A stretch of 64,000 bases of DNA, from the NCBI GenBank assembly GCA_965229765.1, contig CBDDJT010000004.1, positions 992,001 to 1,056,000 of the forward strand, written 5' to 3'. Positions 39,749-47,933 of the stretch are shown here, piece after piece (the stretch's first letter is position 1; each line of letters opens with the position of its first letter). The translations under genes were made by a program, and so were the position numbers. The stretch is from ASV31 sp965229765. GTDB taxonomy: Bacteria; Pseudomonadota; Alphaproteobacteria; Rhodobacterales; Rhodobacteraceae. The notes below the pieces were generated by a model. That model was not told where the DNA came from and did no database searches. It saw only the letters and a program-made list of their open reading frames with translations.

Positions 39749-40960
39749 ATGGAAAAGGCCGGGATGCGTGAAGGCGCGCTGAGCGACTTGCGCGTGATCG
39801 AGATGGGGCAGCTTCTGGCTGGGCCGTTCTGTGGCCAGTTGCTGGCCGATTTTGGCGCCGAGGTCATCAAGATAGAGCCGCCCGGGGCGGGCGATCCGAT
39901 GCGCCAGTGGGGCCGGGAAAAGCCGCATGGCAAATCGCTTTGGTGGCCAGTGGTGGCGCGCAACAAGAAGTCCGTGACGCTGAACCTGCGCACCGAGGAA
40001 GGCCAGCAGATGGTCCGCGACCTGATCGCGTCGACCGACATCCTGATCGAGAACTTCCGCCCCGGCACGATGGAACGCTGGAACCTTGGCTATGACGTGC
40101 TGTCGGAAATCAACCCGCGTCTCGTGATGGTGCGGGTGACGGGTTTTGGCCAGACCGGGCCCTATTCCTCGCGCGCGGGGTATGGCGCCATCGGCGAGGC
40201 GATGGGCGGCCTGCGCTACGTGGTGGGCGATCCGTCGACCCAGCCATCGCGCATGGGCATTTCCATCGGCGACGAACTGGCCGCCGTACATGCCTGCATG
40301 GGCGCGATGTTCGCCATCCATGCGCGCGAACGGACGGGGCGCGGCCAGATCGTGGATTCCGCGATCTACGAGGCGGTGCTGAACATGATGGAAAGCCTTG
40401 TCACGGAATACGACGTGGCGGGCTACGTGCGGGAACGGACGGGCGCGATCCTGCCCAACGTGTCGCCTTCGAACGTGTTCGACACCGCAGATGGCAAGCT
40501 GCTGCTGATCGCCGCGAACCAGGACACGGTGTTCAAGCGCCTGGCAGAGGCGATGGGCCGGCCCGAACTGGCCGAGGATGCGCGCTATGCCACCCATTCG
40601 GCGCGCGGCGCCCACCAGGCGGAACTGGACGGCATCATCAACGACTGGACGCGGACCGTGTCCCTGGACGCGCTGGAGGCGCTGATGAACGAGCATGGCG
40701 TGCCCTGCGGCCTGATCTACAAGGCCGAGGACATGATCGCGGACCCCCATTTCGAGGCGCGCGAGGCGATCGTAGAGGTGGATCACCCCGATTTCGGCAA
40801 GATCAAGATGCAGAACGTGGCGCCGCGACTGTCCGAGACACCAGGTGCCGTGCGCCATGTCGGGCCCGCGCTGGGCGAACACAACGACTATGTTTACGGC
40901 GAGGTTCTGGGTCTTTCGGCGGAAAAGCGGTCCGCGTTGCGGGACGCCGGGATCATCTGA
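39749..40960 (+). CDS. CaiB/BaiF-type CoA-transferase (class III)
   Basis: A 403-residue family III CoA-transferase. It has the N-terminal VIEMGQLLAGPFCGQLLADFGAEVIK-type segment, ENFRPGTMERWNLGYD, and the catalytic Asp in ISIGDELAAVHAC (about residue 176). The ATG at 39749 has GGGGGGCGG just upstream; the in-frame ATG at 39737 overlaps that sequence. It activates an organic acid by moving CoA from another acyl-CoA. It starts a plus-strand run leading into the coiled-coil protein and hydantoinase genes. Confidence 0.92.
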   Translation: MEKAGMREGALSDLRVIEMGQLLAGPFCGQLLADFGAEVIKIEPPGAGDPMRQWGREKPHGKSLWWPVVARNKKSVTLNLRTEEGQQMVRDLIASTDILIENFRPGTMERWNLGYDVLSEINPRLVMVRVTGFGQTGPYSSRAGYGAIGEAMGGLRYVVGDPSTQPSRMGISIGDELAAVHACMGAMFAIHARERTGRGQIVDSAIYEAVLNMMESLVTEYDVAGYVRERTGAILPNVSPSNVFDTADGKLLLIAANQDTVFKRLAEAMGRPELAEDARYATHSARGAHQAELDGIINDWTRTVSLDALEALMNEHGVPCGLIYKAEDMIADPHFEAREAIVEVDHPDFGKIKMQNVAPRLSETPGAVRHVGPALGEHNDYVYGEVLGLSAEKRSALRDAGII

Positions 40961-40984
40961 GGCGGCAGGCGCGAGACAGGGGTG

Positions 40985-42055
40985 ATGGCGGACGGAGACA
41001 AGGCACAACGGCTTGAGTTCCTGACCGTCGCCGAAGCGGCGGACAGGCTGGGGCTGAGCCGTCTGCGCATCCGCGAGGCCGCCGAACGCGGCCTTGTGCC
41101 AAGCAAGCGCGACAATGAGGGGCGGCTGCGTGTCGACCTGACCGGGCCGGTGCCGCGGGGCATGGGGGACGGGCCAACGACGCTTTCGGTCGATGCGCTG
41201 ATGCACCTGCTGTTCGACGAGGTCGAGGAATTGCAGGGCGAGTTGTCGGCCCGCGACGCCGAAATCGCCGCGCTTGCCGCGCTGGCAGAGCGGCAGGACC
41301 GGGCGCTTGGGCTGGCCGACACCGCGTTGACCGAGGCGCAGGCCGCGGCCGACGCCACGCGGTCCGATCATGAGGTGGTGAAGACGCGCCTGACCGGCCT
41401 TCTGGACCGGGCAATGGGGCACCTTGACGAGGCTGAAGAGTCGAAGACGCGGCTTGCCGGGCTCCTTGACCGCGCGCTTGCCCATCTTGACGACGCAGAG
41501 GCAGACAAGGCGCGGCTGGCGGGCCTTCTGGACCGGGCGATGACCCATCTGGACGAGACGGCGACGGCCCGGGACCGTCTGGAAGACGTAAGCGGTCGCG
41601 CGCTTGTCCAGCTCGACACCGCGCTGGCCCGGCTGGATGACACAGAGGCAGAGGCCGCGCAGTTCCGGACGCTCTTGTCGCGGGCGATGGACCTGATGGA
41701 CCGGGCCGACGCCGCCGGAGGTGCCGAGGCCGCGGCGCTGGGGGAGGCCGCCGACCGGGCGGTCGATCTCCTGGATGCCGCGCTGTCACGGGCCGAGGCC
41801 GAGGCTGCGCGTGGCGGTCGGGCCGAGGCGATGCTGGAGCGGGCGCTGGCCGCCGGCGAGGACATGGAACGCACGCTGGCCGAAAGCGCCGGACTGAAAC
41901 GCGACCTCGACGAGAAATCGGCCGAGATCGAGCGCCAGAAAGCCACCGTCGAGTCGGCGTTGGCAATGTCGGAACGGGCCGTGGCACTGGCCGCGGCCGG
42001 CAAGGAACCCGCCCCGCGCCGCAAGGGGTTTTTCCAGCGGCTATTGGGTATTTGA
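40985..42055 (+). CDS. HTH-domain coiled-coil protein with 21-residue tandem repeats
   Basis: A 356-residue protein of no family I can name. Residues 10-50 resemble an excisionase/MerR-type helix-turn-helix (FLTVAEAADRLGLSRLRIRE). From about residue 75 to 335 it is almost all helical and highly charged. Residues 134-154, 155-175 and 176-196 are three direct repeats of the type TRLxGLLDRAMxHLDxAExxK, exactly three heptads long, with degenerate copies after. The C-terminus RRKGFFQRLLGI is basic and amphipathic. It sits 24 bp after the CoA-transferase and 19 bp before hyuA. A DNA-linked or membrane-tethered scaffold is possible. Confidence 0.85.
   Translation: MADGDKAQRLEFLTVAEAADRLGLSRLRIREAAERGLVPSKRDNEGRLRVDLTGPVPRGMGDGPTTLSVDALMHLLFDEVEELQGELSARDAEIAALAALAERQDRALGLADTALTEAQAAADATRSDHEVVKTRLTGLLDRAMGHLDEAEESKTRLAGLLDRALAHLDDAEADKARLAGLLDRAMTHLDETATARDRLEDVSGRALVQLDTALARLDDTEAEAAQFRTLLSRAMDLMDRADAAGGAEAAALGEAADRAVDLLDAALSRAEAEAARGGRAEAMLERALAAGEDMERTLAESAGLKRDLDEKSAEIERQKATVESALAMSERAVALAAAGKEPAPRRKGFFQRLLGI
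41384..41572 (+). repeat. Three 63-bp direct repeats in the coiled-coil gene
   Basis: Three consecutive 63-bp units encode the 21-residue repeats at residues 134-196 of the coiled-coil protein. Protein identity between units is high (the core LLDRA and HLD are constant), while codons differ. That fits older duplication under selection for the heptad pattern. Confidence 0.8.
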
Positions 42056-42074
42056 GACAGGGAAAGGACCAGGA

Positions 42075-44276
42075 ATGTCGGTGACCGAGGATCTGATACG
42101 GCGTTACGAGGACCGGCTTGCCGCCTTCGAGGAACGGCTGCGGCGCATCGAATCGAGCGGCAGCGCGGTGGCCCCCGCCCTGCGGGGCACATCGGGCCGT
42201 GGCACCGGCCTGCGGCTGGGGGTCGACGTGGGCGGCACCTTTACCGACCTCCTGCTGCTGGATGAGCGCAACGGTCGGACCTATACGGCCAAGGTTCCCT
42301 CGACCCCGAAAGACAGTTCCGTGGGCGTGCAGAACGGGATCGAGAAGATCTGCCGCGAGGCCGGGATCAGCCCCAAGGACATCGCCGAGGTGATGCACGG
42401 CACCACGGTGGCCACGAACACGGTGCTGACCAGTTCGGGTGCGCTTGTCGGGCTGGTCACGACAAAGGGCTACAAGGATGTGCTGCAGATTGCGCGGTCC
42501 TACGTGCCCGGTGGACTGGGCGGCTGGGTGATCTGGAACAAGACCCTGCCGCTGGCCCCGCTGGAACTGACGATCGAGGCGGACGAACGCCTTGATTCGA
42601 ACGGCAACGTCCTTGTGCCGCTGGACGAGGCGGCGATCCGGCGCGACTTGCAGGTCCTGCTGTCCTCGGACATCGAGGCCCTGACGATCGCGCTGTTCAA
42701 CGGCTATGCCAATGACGTGCACGAACGCCGCGTGGCCGCCATCGCGCAGGAGATCGCGCCGCATATCCCGGTGTCGACCTCTGCCGCGGTCATGCCCGAG
42801 ATGTACGAATACGAGCGCACCGAAACCACGGTCGTGAACTCCTACGTCAGGCCGGTGGTGTCAAAGTATGTCTCGAACCTGCAGAACGAGCTGAAGTCGC
42901 GGATGGGGTCGCAGGTGAACCTTCAGATCCTGCGGTCCGACGGGGGGCTGTCATCTGCCCAGGCGGCGATGGACATGCCGGTGAACCTGTTGATGAGCGG
43001 TCCGGCGGGGGGCGTTTCGGGCGCTCTCTGGATCGCCAAGCAGTCGGGGTTCCAGAACCTTCTGACCTTCGACATGGGCGGCACCTCGACCGATGTGGCG
43101 CTGATCGAAAAGGGCGTGGCGCGGACGCGGCGCGAAACGCGCGTGGCCGACGTGACCGTGCGCGCGCCGTCGATCGACGTTCGGACTGTTGGCGCGGGTG
43201 GCGGGTCCATCGCCTATGTGCCGGAACTGACCAAGGCGCTGCGCGTCGGCCCGCAATCGGCCGGCGCCGACCCGGGGCCCGCCGCCTACAAGAAGGGCGG
43301 CGAAGAGCCTACGGTGACCGATGCCAACGTGGTGCTGGGCTACCTGCCCGCCGACGCCAAGCTGGGCGGCGACATGGACATCAGCCGCGATCTGGCCGCC
43401 AAGGCGGTGCAGAAGATCGCCGACGCGCTGGGCAAGTCGGTCGAAGAGGCCGCCGAGGGCATCATCGCCATCGTCAACGAGAACATGGTGGGCGCGCTGC
43501 GCCTTGTCTCGGTCGAGCAGGGCTATGACCCGCGCGAATTCGCGCTGATCGGGTTCGGCGGCGCCGGGCCGCTGCACGCCAACGCGCTGGCGCGGCTGGT
43601 GAACTCTTGGCCCGCGATCATCCCGCCGGGGCCGGGCGTCCTGTGTGCCTATGGCGATGCCACCACGCGGCTTCGGAACGAGGCCAGCCAGACCTTCGTG
43701 ACACGCGTGGCGGAAACCGACGACGGCGCGATATCGGGGATGCTGAAGGACCTTGCAGCCAATGCGGCCGAGGCGCTGACCGAGGAAGGTGTGCCGCGCG
43801 CGGAACAGGAGGTCACCTACCAGGTGGACATCCGCTATCGCGGGCAGGGCATGAAGCTGACCATCGACGTCACGCCCGAAACGCTGGCCCAGGACGGTAT
43901 ACACGGCATCACCAGCCGCTTCGACGCAGAGCATGAGCAGCTCTTCACCTTCGCGCTGGACGCAGAGCACGAGATCGTCGGCCTGCGCGCCGTGGTGCAG
44001 GGCGCCGAGAAGCAGTTCATCAACACCGTGGCCGAAAAGGGCGGCACCGACGCCTCGGGCGCGCGGGTGCATTCCACCCGCATCTTCGCCGATGGCGCAT
44101 GGCGTGACGCGGGCATCTACGACCGTGGCAAGCTGCGCCCCGGAAACCGGATCGACGGCCCGGCCATCGTGACCGAGATGGACAGCACCTCGGTCATCCT
44201 GCCCGATCACGTGGGCATCGTGGACACGGTTGGCAACATCCTGATCTGGCCCGCCAATCACCAGAACGCTCGCTGA
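42075..44276 (+). CDS. hyuA: Hydantoinase/oxoprolinase-family ATP-dependent subunit A, with N-terminal coiled coil
   Basis: A 733-residue HyuA protein. The ATP-phosphate motif GVDVGGTFTDLLL begins near residue 49, HGTTVATNTVL near residue 107, and a second phosphate motif is FDMGGTSTDVALIE near residue 330. IGFGGAGPLHA lies further down. With HyuB it hydrolyses cyclic amides such as N-methylhydantoin or 5-oxoproline using ATP. Unlike typical HyuA proteins, which start close to the VGGTFTD motif, it has about 45 extra residues with a heptad helix (residues 8-28: YEDRLAAFEERLRRIE). A similar peptide occurs on the importer permease at 49518. Confidence 0.93.
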   Translation: MSVTEDLIRRYEDRLAAFEERLRRIESSGSAVAPALRGTSGRGTGLRLGVDVGGTFTDLLLLDERNGRTYTAKVPSTPKDSSVGVQNGIEKICREAGISPKDIAEVMHGTTVATNTVLTSSGALVGLVTTKGYKDVLQIARSYVPGGLGGWVIWNKTLPLAPLELTIEADERLDSNGNVLVPLDEAAIRRDLQVLLSSDIEALTIALFNGYANDVHERRVAAIAQEIAPHIPVSTSAAVMPEMYEYERTETTVVNSYVRPVVSKYVSNLQNELKSRMGSQVNLQILRSDGGLSSAQAAMDMPVNLLMSGPAGGVSGALWIAKQSGFQNLLTFDMGGTSTDVALIEKGVARTRRETRVADVTVRAPSIDVRTVGAGGGSIAYVPELTKALRVGPQSAGADPGPAAYKKGGEEPTVTDANVVLGYLPADAKLGGDMDISRDLAAKAVQKIADALGKSVEEAAEGIIAIVNENMVGALRLVSVEQGYDPREFALIGFGGAGPLHANALARLVNSWPAIIPPGPGVLCAYGDATTRLRNEASQTFVTRVAETDDGAISGMLKDLAANAAEALTEEGVPRAEQEVTYQVDIRYRGQGMKLTIDVTPETLAQDGIHGITSRFDAEHEQLFTFALDAEHEIVGLRAVVQGAEKQFINTVAEKGGTDASGARVHSTRIFADGAWRDAGIYDRGKLRPGNRIDGPAIVTEMDSTSVILPDHVGIVDTVGNILIWPANHQNAR

Positions 44277-44290
44277 GGGAGACGACAGAC

Positions 44291-46177
44291 ATGGTCGCAA
44301 CATTCGTTCAAACCAACCAGACGCCGTTTTCCCGCATCGAGGTGGACCCGATCACGCTCGACATCGTCGAGAACGCCCTGCGCAACGCCCGCAACGAGAT
44401 GGATGCGGTGCTTTTCCGCACCGCCATGTCGCCGGGCATCCGCGAACAGCACGACGCCTTCCCGATGATCGCCAACCAGGAAGGCAAGATGGTGGTCGGG
44501 CAGTTCGGCTCGTTCCTCTACGGCTTCATCAACGGCTATGACGGCACCATCGAGGATGGCGACATCTTCCTGACGAACGACCCCTATTCGTGCAACGGCG
44601 CGGTCAGTCACCTGAACGACTGGCTGATGATGATGCCGATCTTCCACGATGGCCGGCTGGTCAGCTGGGCGGCGATGTTCGGGCACATGACCGACGTGGG
44701 CGGCAAGGTGCCCGGGTCGCTGCCGACCGACGCCAAGATGATCTACGAAGAAGGCATGATCATTCCGCCGACCAAGATCTACAAGGCGGGCAAGCTTCAG
44801 GACGAGATCCTGAACATCATGCTGCACAACACCCGCATGCCCGAGTGGAACAAGTCGGACTTCTTCGCGATCATCGCGGCGCTGCGGCTGGCCGAGCGCC
44901 GCGTGCGCGAGAACATCGAGCGGTTCGGCGCCGACACCTACATCAGCGCGATGTGGGACATGCTGGACCGCAACCGCGTGGCGATGGGTGCCATCATCCA
45001 GATGATCATCCCCGAAGGCGACCACAAGGCGTATTTCGAGGACTGGATCGACGACGACGGCATGGGCAACGGGCCCTACAAGATCGCCTGCACCCTGCAC
45101 CGCGAGGGCGAGGTGGCCAAGTTCGATTTCTCGGCCTCGGACCCGCAAAGCTATTCCTCAATCAACTTCCTGTTGAACGAGGAAATGTTCAAGATGTTCT
45201 TCGGGGCCTTCACCATCAACCTCTTCGACCCGCAGATCCTGTTCAACGACGGGTTTTATGATCTGGTCGAAGTGCATATCCCCGAGGGCTGCATCCTCAA
45301 GCCCAAGAAGCCCGCCGCGCTGTCGTGCCGGACGCACATGCTGGGCCGGATCTTCGATCTGATGGGCGGATTGCTGGGGCAGGGGGCGCCGGATGCGCTG
45401 AACGCCGCGGGCTTCTCGGATTCGCCGCATTTCATGTATTCGGGCTTCGACGCCAAGGGCGAATGGTACCAGTTGTTCCAGATCGGTTTCGGCGGCATTC
45501 CCGGCCGCCCTGCCGGCGACGGGCCGGATGGCCATTCGCTCTGGCCGGCCTTCACCAACGTGCCGAACGAGTTCATCGAGGCCTATTTCCCGCTGCGCAT
45601 CCGCGAATACGCCACGATCCCGGATTCGGGCGGCGCGGGCCTGCACCGGGGCGGCAACGGCATCATCATCGCCTATGAACTGCTGGAGGCCGGAGAGGTC
45701 AGCATCCACGACGACCGCTGGCTGACCTATCCCTGGGGCGTCAACGGCGGCGAGCCGGGGATGCGCTCGACAAAGCGGCTGGTCCGCAAGAACGGCACAG
45801 AGGAAAACATCCCCTCGAAATGCGACCGGATCAGCGTCGAGCCGGGCGATATCCTTTACTTCAACACCTGGGGCGGCGGCGGCTGGGGCGACCCGCTGCA
45901 ACGCGACGCGGCACTGGTGGCGCTGGACGTCAGGCGGGGTCTGGTGACCGAGGCCGGCGCGCGGCGATATGGCGTGGTGATCTCTGGCGGCGGGGTGGAC
46001 AGCGCCGCGACAGAGAAGCTGCGCGCTCAGATGGCGGCCCAGCGCGGAGAGACCAAGCTATTCGACCGCGGGTTCACGTCCATTGCCGAGTTGAAAGAGC
46101 GGGCGCTGCGTGAAACCGGCTTCCAGCCACCGCAAGAGCCGGTGTTCAAGTCGCATGTGCGCGTGGCGGCAGAGTAG
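44291..46177 (+). CDS. hyuB: Hydantoinase/oxoprolinase-family subunit B
   Basis: A 628-residue HyuB protein, partner of HyuA. VDPITLDIVENALRNARNEMD near the N-terminus, NDPYSCNGAVSHLND near residue 97, GHMTDVGGKVPGS near residue 135 and the C-terminal GGGGWGDPLQRD are family hallmarks. The 14-bp gap to hyuA and the adjoining amidase point to a pathway from a cyclic amide, through a carbamoyl or half-amide, to an acid. It is about 30-80 residues longer than many HyuB proteins, mostly through a C-terminal extension after the GGG motif. Confidence 0.93.
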   Translation: MVATFVQTNQTPFSRIEVDPITLDIVENALRNARNEMDAVLFRTAMSPGIREQHDAFPMIANQEGKMVVGQFGSFLYGFINGYDGTIEDGDIFLTNDPYSCNGAVSHLNDWLMMMPIFHDGRLVSWAAMFGHMTDVGGKVPGSLPTDAKMIYEEGMIIPPTKIYKAGKLQDEILNIMLHNTRMPEWNKSDFFAIIAALRLAERRVRENIERFGADTYISAMWDMLDRNRVAMGAIIQMIIPEGDHKAYFEDWIDDDGMGNGPYKIACTLHREGEVAKFDFSASDPQSYSSINFLLNEEMFKMFFGAFTINLFDPQILFNDGFYDLVEVHIPEGCILKPKKPAALSCRTHMLGRIFDLMGGLLGQGAPDALNAAGFSDSPHFMYSGFDAKGEWYQLFQIGFGGIPGRPAGDGPDGHSLWPAFTNVPNEFIEAYFPLRIREYATIPDSGGAGLHRGGNGIIIAYELLEAGEVSIHDDRWLTYPWGVNGGEPGMRSTKRLVRKNGTEENIPSKCDRISVEPGDILYFNTWGGGGWGDPLQRDAALVALDVRRGLVTEAGARRYGVVISGGGVDSAATEKLRAQMAAQRGETKLFDRGFTSIAELKERALRETGFQPPQEPVFKSHVRVAAE

Positions 46178-46181
46178 CGCC

Positions 46182-46826
46182 ATGTCTGAATCGCTTGACC
46201 AGAACTATGCCCGCGCGGGCTATCACGCAAAGCAAAGCCGGGGCAGCCGCCCGGCCCTGATCCTGATCGACTTTGCCAAGGCGTATTTCGATCCCGCCTC
46301 GCCCCTTTTCGGGGGCGAGGGTTGCCAGACCGCGCTGGACAATGCGGCGCGTCTGGTGCCCGCGGCCCGCAAGGCCGGTATCCCGGTGATATTCACCGAG
46401 GTCAAATACCAGCCCGGCGGCCGTGACGGCGGCGCGTTCTATGCCAAGGTTCCGGCGCTGTCGTGCTTCGACGCGGGCGCCGAAACCCAGGAACTGGCCC
46501 CGCCGCTGACGGTGGAAGCCGACGACATCGTCATCACAAAGCAGTATCCCAGCGGGTTTTTCGGCACCTCGCTGGCCGCGACCCTGCAATGGCTGAAGGT
46601 GGATACGCTGCTACTGACGGGGGTGACGACATCCGGCTGCGTGCGGGCCACCTGCATCGACAGCATCAGCCACGGCTTCGTCACGCTGGTGGTAGAGGAC
46701 GCGGTGGGAGACCGCGCCGAGGGCCCGCACCAGGCCAACCTGTTCGACATGAGCGCCAAGTACGCCGACCTGATCGGCACCGACGACGCCATCACCTATT
46801 TCGAAGACCTCAAACAACAAACCTGA
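46182..46826 (+). CDS. Cysteine hydrolase (isochorismatase superfamily; N-carbamoylsarcosine-amidase-like)
   Basis: A 214-residue amidohydrolase. The catalytic triad is visible as Asp in LILIDFAKAYF, Lys in VITKQYPSGFFGT and Cys in GVTTSGCVRATCID. The SGFFGTSLAATLQWLKVDTLLLTG stretch resembles N-carbamoylsarcosine and maleamate amidases. It starts 4 bp after hyuB. ATP-dependent N-methylhydantoinase plus N-carbamoylsarcosine amidase is the known creatinine-derived route, so a carbamoyl-amino-acid substrate is plausible. Confidence 0.9.
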   Translation: MSESLDQNYARAGYHAKQSRGSRPALILIDFAKAYFDPASPLFGGEGCQTALDNAARLVPAARKAGIPVIFTEVKYQPGGRDGGAFYAKVPALSCFDAGAETQELAPPLTVEADDIVITKQYPSGFFGTSLAATLQWLKVDTLLLTGVTTSGCVRATCIDSISHGFVTLVVEDAVGDRAEGPHQANLFDMSAKYADLIGTDDAITYFEDLKQQT

Positions 46827-46847
46827 TCCAGCACGGAGGACTGAACG

Positions 46848-47933
46848 ATGAAATACATGACCACGGCCGCCGCGGCGGCATTGCTTCTGGGCGCCCCGGC
46901 CCATGCCGGCATCGAAGAGGCGCGGGCCCTGATCGCGCAGTACAGCCAGGTCCCAACCTTCGAGGCGCCGGGACCGTCCTTTGACGCCAAGGCCTGCATG
47001 GCGGACAAGAAGATGTTCGTCATCCCGCTGACCAACGCGAACCCCTTCAACGCCGCGATCAGCCAGGGCTTTGTCGATGCCGCCGAAATCGTCGGGTTCG
47101 AACTGCGCGACTGGGAAACCCAGATGGACCCGGCCGGCTGGATTCAGGGCATCAACACGGCCGTCGCCGAAGGCTTCGACCTGATCGACCTTCAGGGCGG
47201 GCTGCCGCCCGAGTTCCTGCAGCCCCAGATCATCGAAGCGCAGGCGGCGGGCGTAAAGGTCACGGCCACCCACAACTGGGACGCCACCACGCAAGGCGCG
47301 CCCGACTGGATGGATGGCGCGGCCAACACCGACTATGTCACCGTCGGCCAGATCATCGCAGCCTGGGCGATCGTCCAGACAGAGGGCAAGGTGAACGCGC
47401 TGGTCCTCGGCCCGGACGAGATCACGCCGACCGCGCCGCTGCGCGATTCCATCCTCGGCTACCTGTCCGAGAACTGCCCGGACTGCACCACCCGGTACAT
47501 AAACGTGCCGGTCAACGACTGGGCCACGCAGGGCCAGCCTGCCGTCCAGAACGCGCTTCTGGCCGATCCGTCGATCAACTACGTGCTGCCGGTCTATGAC
47601 TCGATGAGCCAGTTCATCGTGCCGGCGATCCAGATCGCGGGCTCCAGCGCCAAGATCGTCAGCTACAACGGCACGCCCTTCGTGCTGGACATGATGCGTG
47701 ACGGCGACATCGTCGAGATGAACGTGGGCGAAAGCCTTGGCTGGGTCGGCATGGCCGGGACGGACGCGAACATGCGCCTGCTCTGCGGTCTGGACCCGGT
47801 GAACAGGCTGAACACGCCTGCCTTCATCTTCACTGATGAGAACGTCGAAAGCGCCGGGGTGCCCGCGACCTTCAACGATGGCTACGGTGACGTGCACATC
47901 GAGGGCTTCAAGGCGCTTTGGGGCATCGATTGA
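46848..47933 (+). CDS. Sugar-type ABC transporter substrate-binding protein (RbsB-like)
   Basis: A 361-residue exported protein. The signal peptide MKYMTTAAAAALLLGAPAHA is followed by a type I periplasmic-binding fold beginning KMFVIPLTNANPFNAAISQGF. Four or more Cys residues (CMADKK, NCPDCTT, LLCGLD) may form disulfides. It lies 21 bp after the amidase gene with GGAGG upstream and directly before the importer ATPase. Despite the sugar-transporter class, its location suggests it delivers the hydantoin or carbamoyl substrate. Confidence 0.92.
   Translation: MKYMTTAAAAALLLGAPAHAGIEEARALIAQYSQVPTFEAPGPSFDAKACMADKKMFVIPLTNANPFNAAISQGFVDAAEIVGFELRDWETQMDPAGWIQGINTAVAEGFDLIDLQGGLPPEFLQPQIIEAQAAGVKVTATHNWDATTQGAPDWMDGAANTDYVTVGQIIAAWAIVQTEGKVNALVLGPDEITPTAPLRDSILGYLSENCPDCTTRYINVPVNDWATQGQPAVQNALLADPSINYVLPVYDSMSQFIVPAIQIAGSSAKIVSYNGTPFVLDMMRDGDIVEMNVGESLGWVGMAGTDANMRLLCGLDPVNRLNTPAFIFTDENVESAGVPATFNDGYGDVHIEGFKALWGID

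Noticed and set aside
39686..41548. Long antisense open frame across the CoA-transferase and coiled-coil genes
   Set aside because: The product has no domains, and the plus-strand genes have clear motifs and ribosome binding sites.
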